Below the pieces are notes generated by a model that had not been told where the DNA came from, did not search any database, and saw nothing but the letters and a program-made list of their open reading frames with translations. A stretch of 10,428 bases of DNA, taken from Fidelibacterota bacterium (GTDB taxonomy: Bacteria; Fidelibacterota; Marinisomatia; Marinisomatales; TCS56). Of this stretch, positions 7,079-10,428 are shown one piece after another (the first letter of the stretch is position 1; every line of letters starts with the position of its first letter). The DNA lies in NCBI GenBank assembly GCA_013203015.1, contig JABMPO010000182.1:1-10428 (forward strand). Reading direction: 5' to 3'. Made by a program: the position numbers and the translations under genes.

Positions 7079-9718
7079 CTAAAATGAAACTCTAATTCCT
7101 ATTCTGGCTCGACGTCCATCGGAAACTCGTTTGGGGTTTGCATCCATAATAGCAGGTGTATTGGCATTTCCGTCATCGTCCCATTTGCCAGTTTCAGAAT
7201 AAATAGAATATATGTTCTCATTATCAAATACATTAAATACCTGTAAATATAAATTTTGTTTAAATTTATAAAATTCATAGTTCTTACTCAGTTTCAGATC
7301 GACATTAAAATACCAGGGCTTCCGCTCAGTATTTTCCATCTCGGCAAATTTAGTCCAAGGTTTACCTGATTTTGCTTTGGCCTTTAGATTTATTTTCCAT
7401 TTTCTGGGTCCTTTAATATTCACTATCGCAGCAAAATTATGCTTCCGGTCCCAATCCGCCAGGTGAGTCCGATATGCAATCGGTGCCCCGACCATTTGGG
7501 CTGCTGTCAATGGACTTGAAGTACTAATTTCCGTCTGTGATAAGGTATAATTTATAAGGGCGGAATAGTTATTACTAAAACGTTTGTTAAGCGTCAATTC
7601 AATTCCCTTGGATTGGCCAAAATCCAAATTATCGTACATTCTATAGGGACTTTGCGCGTCCATAATATATCTAATGCCAATTAGGTCGGCCATCTCTCGA
7701 TAAAAAGCAGTGACATTCATGGATAGTTTTTCCATCAATACTGTTTGTACGCCTGCTTCGAAAGTCACAGATTTCTCCGGTTGGATATTGGGATTGTGAA
7801 CCGCTAAACCAATCTCCTGTAGATTCAACCGCTCGGGATAAGGACCATTTTCATTCACTCCCGACATCATATCGATATAATTGGGAAATTGATAAAAATG
7901 GCCATAGGCAAAATGGAATGCTGCTTTATCCGAGATCGGGTATGAAACGCCTAATCGTGGACTTATTCTTGTTTTGGGTTCGGTCGGCAGCAAAGGTGTC
8001 CCGATTGGATTGCTGACATTTTCCATATATTTCTTGTTGATATCCCAACTTTCCCACCGAACACCAGTTATTAGTATCATACCGATTGCCTCAAACTCCA
8101 TCTTATCCTGAATAAAGGCAGCCATCTCTATTGGTTTGGCATGGGAGTAAGCTTTATTATTGATATAAGTTGCAGGGATCAAATTCCCATCATCATCTAA
8201 TTCTGGCTCACTGTTTTCATCGTATTTATAGTCCGTATAAACCGGGCTGGACCAGCCATCACAGAGAAGATGTGTAAGATTCAGACTCCGATAGTCAAAA
8301 CCAACTTTTATTAGATTCGATTTGTTTATCTGACTGGTTAAGATGATAATCGTTTGATAAGTGTTTGAAGTATCTGCCCAGAAGGGAGTCCTGGCTCCTG
8401 CATAATAAAAACCATAAATTATATCCTTATCCCTTGAGCCATATTCCATGGCACTTTCTCTAACTTTAGACACTCCCATCCAGTAGGCAATATTTTGATA
8501 AGATGTCAATAATTCCGCATAAGTGCTGGGACTAAATGTATATGACATTTTGAGTGTTAACCCACTGGTTTTAGAATCACTCCATGGCAGGTTGTCGGGC
8601 ATCAGCATGTATTCATGACGATACTTGACTTTTTGTACATGTGAAAAAAAATAACTCCCCAATATTTTAAAATTGGGAGTAACACGCCAGGTCAGCTTAC
8701 TAAAAGAACTCCATTGATCCTGCCAATCGGCTGCAACTTCTTTTCCTAAAGGATTACCATTTTCATCTTCGATTGGCAACTGTCCTTTGAAATCAGTCCA
8801 GCCTGGAATCTTATATCCGGAGAAGCGTCCGTCGGTTATTCCCAATTGAGTATTGCTAAAGAAGGAAACATTTTTTATAATTGGTACGGGGCCACTTAAA
8901 ATGAAATCACCATGATATGTATTTCGGCTGAAGGCGTCCAGACCGAAATTGTCGGTATAAAAGTTTATTTGACTACTATACTTATTGGATCCTTCTTTGG
9001 TAACCATATTGATTACACCGGACATCTTCCCACCATACTCCGCATTAAAAGTACCCAGGATTGTCATCATCTCGGTTACGGTACTGCCGGAACTTTTGGT
9101 GAAATCTGATCCACCAAAAATAGGATTATCGACTCTAATCCCATCAACCAGAAATGCTGTTTCATTTTCGCGTCCACCGCGAATGTGCAAACCATCACCA
9201 GGTGTGTCCCTTATGACACTTGCCCGTTCTTCTTCTTCTAGTATTGAAATTCCGGACTGGGCCTCCATTAAATCTGAAAGTTGTGTTATCGCAGCATCAG
9301 TAATATCTTCATCGGAAAAAGCCTGCAAGCTTGATGTAAGGTCTTTTTGTACTGCTGGCCGCACCGATACAACAGTCACTCCCTCTCCTTCCAAAACCGT
9401 CGGTAATAATGCGAAATGCACTTTACTGGTCATATCGGTAACAACTTTAACTTGAGTCTCACGGACAAAGCCATAACCCATCATTGAAACCTGGATTGAC
9501 CAACTTCCCGGAGGTACATTGATTATATAGTAGTACCCTTCTGCATCAGTTGCAGCACCTAGGGCAGTTCCTTCAATTATCACGTTAGCACCAGGAAGTG
9601 GATTACCGCTCTCCGAATCAATGACTGTTCCAGAAATTTTTCCGGTCGTTCCGGCCTGAATAAAGATTTGGAAGATGACAATGAAAGTAACAATCAAGAA
9701 ATATCGCGGTTTTTTCAA
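7079..9718 (-). CDS. TonB-dependent outer-membrane receptor with N-terminal carboxypeptidase-regulatory-like domain
   Basis: The 879-residue product imports a substrate across the outer membrane using TonB energy. It has a signal peptide (1-22, ending FIQAG). Residues 26-103 form a CarboxypepD_reg-like beta-sandwich (GKISGTVIDSESGNPLPGA, GYYYIINVPPG), typical of SusC-like and Oar-like receptors. A plug lies at about 124-240 (HIRGGRENETAFLVDGIRVDNP and FNAEYGGKMSGVINMVTKEG). The long barrel is rich in aromatic-alternating strands and ends in RIGIRVSF with a C-terminal Phe. The start codon is TTG: an in-frame TAA lies two codons upstream, AGGGGAG sits 6 bases before TTG, and no in-frame ATG occurs before the signal peptide ends. 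The stop is TAG. It resembles receptors of FCB lineages without SusD more than Bacteroides SusC, and no SusD gene follows it. The substrate cannot be read from sequence; the LacI neighbour and the downstream beta-helix/CBM9-like protein point to carbohydrate. Confidence 0.93.
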   Translation of the reverse strand: MKKPRYFLIVTFIVIFQIFIQAGTTGKISGTVIDSESGNPLPGANVIIEGTALGAATDAEGYYYIINVPPGSWSIQVSMMGYGFVRETQVKVVTDMTSKVHFALLPTVLEGEGVTVVSVRPAVQKDLTSSLQAFSDEDITDAAITQLSDLMEAQSGISILEEEERASVIRDTPGDGLHIRGGRENETAFLVDGIRVDNPIFGGSDFTKSSGSTVTEMMTILGTFNAEYGGKMSGVINMVTKEGSNKYSSQINFYTDNFGLDAFSRNTYHGDFILSGPVPIIKNVSFFSNTQLGITDGRFSGYKIPGWTDFKGQLPIEDENGNPLGKEVAADWQDQWSSFSKLTWRVTPNFKILGSYFFSHVQKVKYRHEYMLMPDNLPWSDSKTSGLTLKMSYTFSPSTYAELLTSYQNIAYWMGVSKVRESAMEYGSRDKDIIYGFYYAGARTPFWADTSNTYQTIIILTSQINKSNLIKVGFDYRSLNLTHLLCDGWSSPVYTDYKYDENSEPELDDDGNLIPATYINNKAYSHAKPIEMAAFIQDKMEFEAIGMILITGVRWESWDINKKYMENVSNPIGTPLLPTEPKTRISPRLGVSYPISDKAAFHFAYGHFYQFPNYIDMMSGVNENGPYPERLNLQEIGLAVHNPNIQPEKSVTFEAGVQTVLMEKLSMNVTAFYREMADLIGIRYIMDAQSPYRMYDNLDFGQSKGIELTLNKRFSNNYSALINYTLSQTEISTSSPLTAAQMVGAPIAYRTHLADWDRKHNFAAIVNIKGPRKWKINLKAKAKSGKPWTKFAEMENTERKPWYFNVDLKLSKNYEFYKFKQNLYLQVFNVFDNENIYSIYSETGKWDDDGNANTPAIMDANPKRVSDGRRARIGIRVSF

Positions 9719-9795
9719 CGATTACTCCCCTGCGTTATCCGAAATTAATACAGATGTACTTTGGATTAGTTGCATTCCCCAAATAATTATTACTA
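9719..9795 (-). other. 77-base gap between regulator and receptor; likely site of control
   Basis: The gap is long enough for a promoter and operator, and a LacI-type regulator next to its target often binds here. I find no clear CG-centred palindrome of the LacI type and no good -35/-10 pair. The nearest elements are TTGGGG near 9778, weak TATTAA-like bases near 9750, and TAATTTCG near 9745, which loosely resembles the Bacteroidetes TAnnTTTG element. Either the operon is read through from the regulator gene or its promoter is non-canonical. Confidence 0.3.
9725..9731 (-). promoter_or_regulatory. Strong ribosome binding site supporting the TTG start of the receptor
   Basis: AGGGGAG on the minus strand is followed by the 6-base spacer TAATCG and then TTG at 9718. 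The spacer contains an in-frame TAA, which excludes any start further upstream. Confidence 0.8.
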
Positions 9796-10428
9796 CTATG
9801 CACCACATGACTCACGAATAATCAATTTTGGTTTCAAAATCGTTCTGGTCATTACTTGAATACCATTGATCCGATTAGAAAGTAGATCAATAGCCATGCT
9901 ACCAATTTTATCGGTAGGCTGTTGAATAGTTGTCAACGGTACGGATGCGGTTACCCCTCTTTTTATCCCATCAAAACCGATGATGGCAATATTACCAGGA
10001 ACCTTTAATCCACATTCCAGAACAGCTTTTTGAAAACCTAAAGCTGAAAGATCGTTATAGACAAATACTGCATCAGGTTTTTCTTCCTGCTTACATATTT
10101 GTTGGCCGATGGAATAACCTGATTCGTAATCATTCCATCCACCACCCCGTGCTAATTGATATATGTAATTATTGTTGATAGGTTTGCCATAGTGAACAAG
10201 TGCCTTTTGGTAACCAGTATTACGTAATTCACCAACCAGATTACCTTTTTCACCATTGATATAACCGATCTTTTCATATCCCAAGTTTATTAAATGCTCG
10301 GTAGCGATGAAGCCACCTAATTCATGGTTAGTACCAATAAAATAGATATTAGAATTCTCAATATACGAAACCATGATATAAGGAAATTCTTCATCATGTA
10401 ATTTGCGAATCATTTCTGAAGGATGATA
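9796..10428 (-). CDS. LacI/GalR-family transcriptional regulator, C-terminal part (5' end outside window)
   Basis: The frame is open to the window edge: five codons (YHPSE) precede the internal Met at 10413, so 10413 is not the true start. The 210 visible residues are the sugar-binding part of a LacI-type repressor (periplasmic-binding-protein fold, as in Peripla_BP_3). They show ATEHLINLGYEKIGYING, the R-x3-GY-x2-AL motif (RNTGYQKAL), DAVFVYNDLSALGFQKA, IAIIGFDG, and the family's LTTIQQP followed by KPKLIIRESCGA at the C-terminus. Family members are about 330-350 residues, so about 120-140, including the DNA-binding helix-turn-helix, lie outside. It presumably binds a sugar or sugar derivative and controls the downstream operon. 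It ends with four in-frame stops in a row (TAG TAG TAA TAA, 9798-9787). Confidence 0.93.
   Translation of the reverse strand, partial: YHPSEMIRKLHDEEFPYIMVSYIENSNIYFIGTNHELGGFIATEHLINLGYEKIGYINGEKGNLVGELRNTGYQKALVHYGKPINNNYIYQLARGGGWNDYESGYSIGQQICKQEEKPDAVFVYNDLSALGFQKAVLECGLKVPGNIAIIGFDGIKRGVTASVPLTTIQQPTDKIGSMAIDLLSNRINGIQVMTRTILKPKLIIRESCGA

Larger units (their letters stand above)
1..9718 (-). other. Predicted five-gene operon (surface utilization module)
   Basis: Five genes run in the same direction with gaps of 44, 8, 81 and 133 bases, no opposing gene and no visible intrinsic terminator between them. All five products carry N-terminal export signals. The order is TonB receptor, sorting-domain protein, PorV-like barrel, propeller lipoprotein, beta-helix protein. 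The first three are almost certainly co-transcribed; the last gap (133 bases) could hold a separate promoter. The operon may extend left of the window. Confidence 0.6.

Noticed and set aside
8985..9455. 156-residue plus-strand ORF antisense to the receptor
   Set aside because: It lies entirely opposite the conserved plug and regulatory domain of the receptor, has low-complexity Ser/Pro/Thr composition and no RBS; it is a shadow.
1872..9760. CGGAT motif shared by the leaders of the receptor, propeller and beta-helix genes
   Set aside because: The pentamer is short and common in the coding sequence here, its distance to the starts varies, and it is absent before the other two genes.
9719..9795. 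LacI-type operator and sigma-70 promoter upstream of the receptor
   Set aside because: I looked for a CG-centred palindrome and a -35/-10 pair; only weak partial matches were found, so neither is called as a site.
9796..10413. Treating the Met at 10413 as the start of a short 205-residue regulator
   Set aside because: The frame continues to the window edge and the visible part begins mid-domain, so the gene is cut by the window, not short.

Overview
The window reads as one minus-strand locus from a Gram-negative bacterium of the Fibrobacteres-Chlorobi-Bacteroidetes (FCB) group. The evidence is a TonB-dependent outer-membrane receptor with an N-terminal carboxypeptidase-regulatory-like domain, a PorV/PorQ-type outer-membrane protein, and two proteins ending in type IX secretion (T9SS) style sorting domains. 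The NYPNPFNPTT form of that domain, the AT-rich DNA and the absence of a SusD gene suggest a lineage such as Calditrichota, Neomarinimicrobiota, KSB1 or Ignavibacteriota rather than a classical Bacteroides. That placement is inference.

Layout in the direction of transcription (right to left): the C-terminal two thirds of a LacI/GalR-family regulator (10428-9796, N-terminus outside the window); a 77-base gap; a TonB-dependent receptor with a TTG start (9718-7079); a 44-base gap; a 783-residue secreted protein with an Fn3-like region and a T9SS-like C-terminus (7034-4683); an 8-base gap; a PorV/PorQ-family barrel protein (4674-3658); an 81-base gap; a probable lipoprotein with a seven-bladed Asp-box propeller apparently inserted into a bacterial Ig-like domain (3576-2005); a 133-base gap; and a secreted parallel beta-helix protein with a CBM9-like domain and a T9SS sorting domain (1871 to beyond base 1). 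The last gene is open at the window edge and lacks only its final ~20 residues. No gene lies on the plus strand; plus-strand ORFs are antisense shadows.

Working model (inference): a LacI-type sensor controls a surface module for a carbohydrate or similar polymer. The beta-helix protein binds or cleaves the polymer at the surface, PorV may help deliver T9SS cargo, the receptor imports the product, and the 783-residue protein and the propeller lipoprotein are surface partners. The module has the logic of a polysaccharide utilization locus but no recognisable SusD. No gene-free stretch exceeds 133 bases. I saw no RNA genes, CRISPR array, insertion sequence or clear rho-independent terminator.
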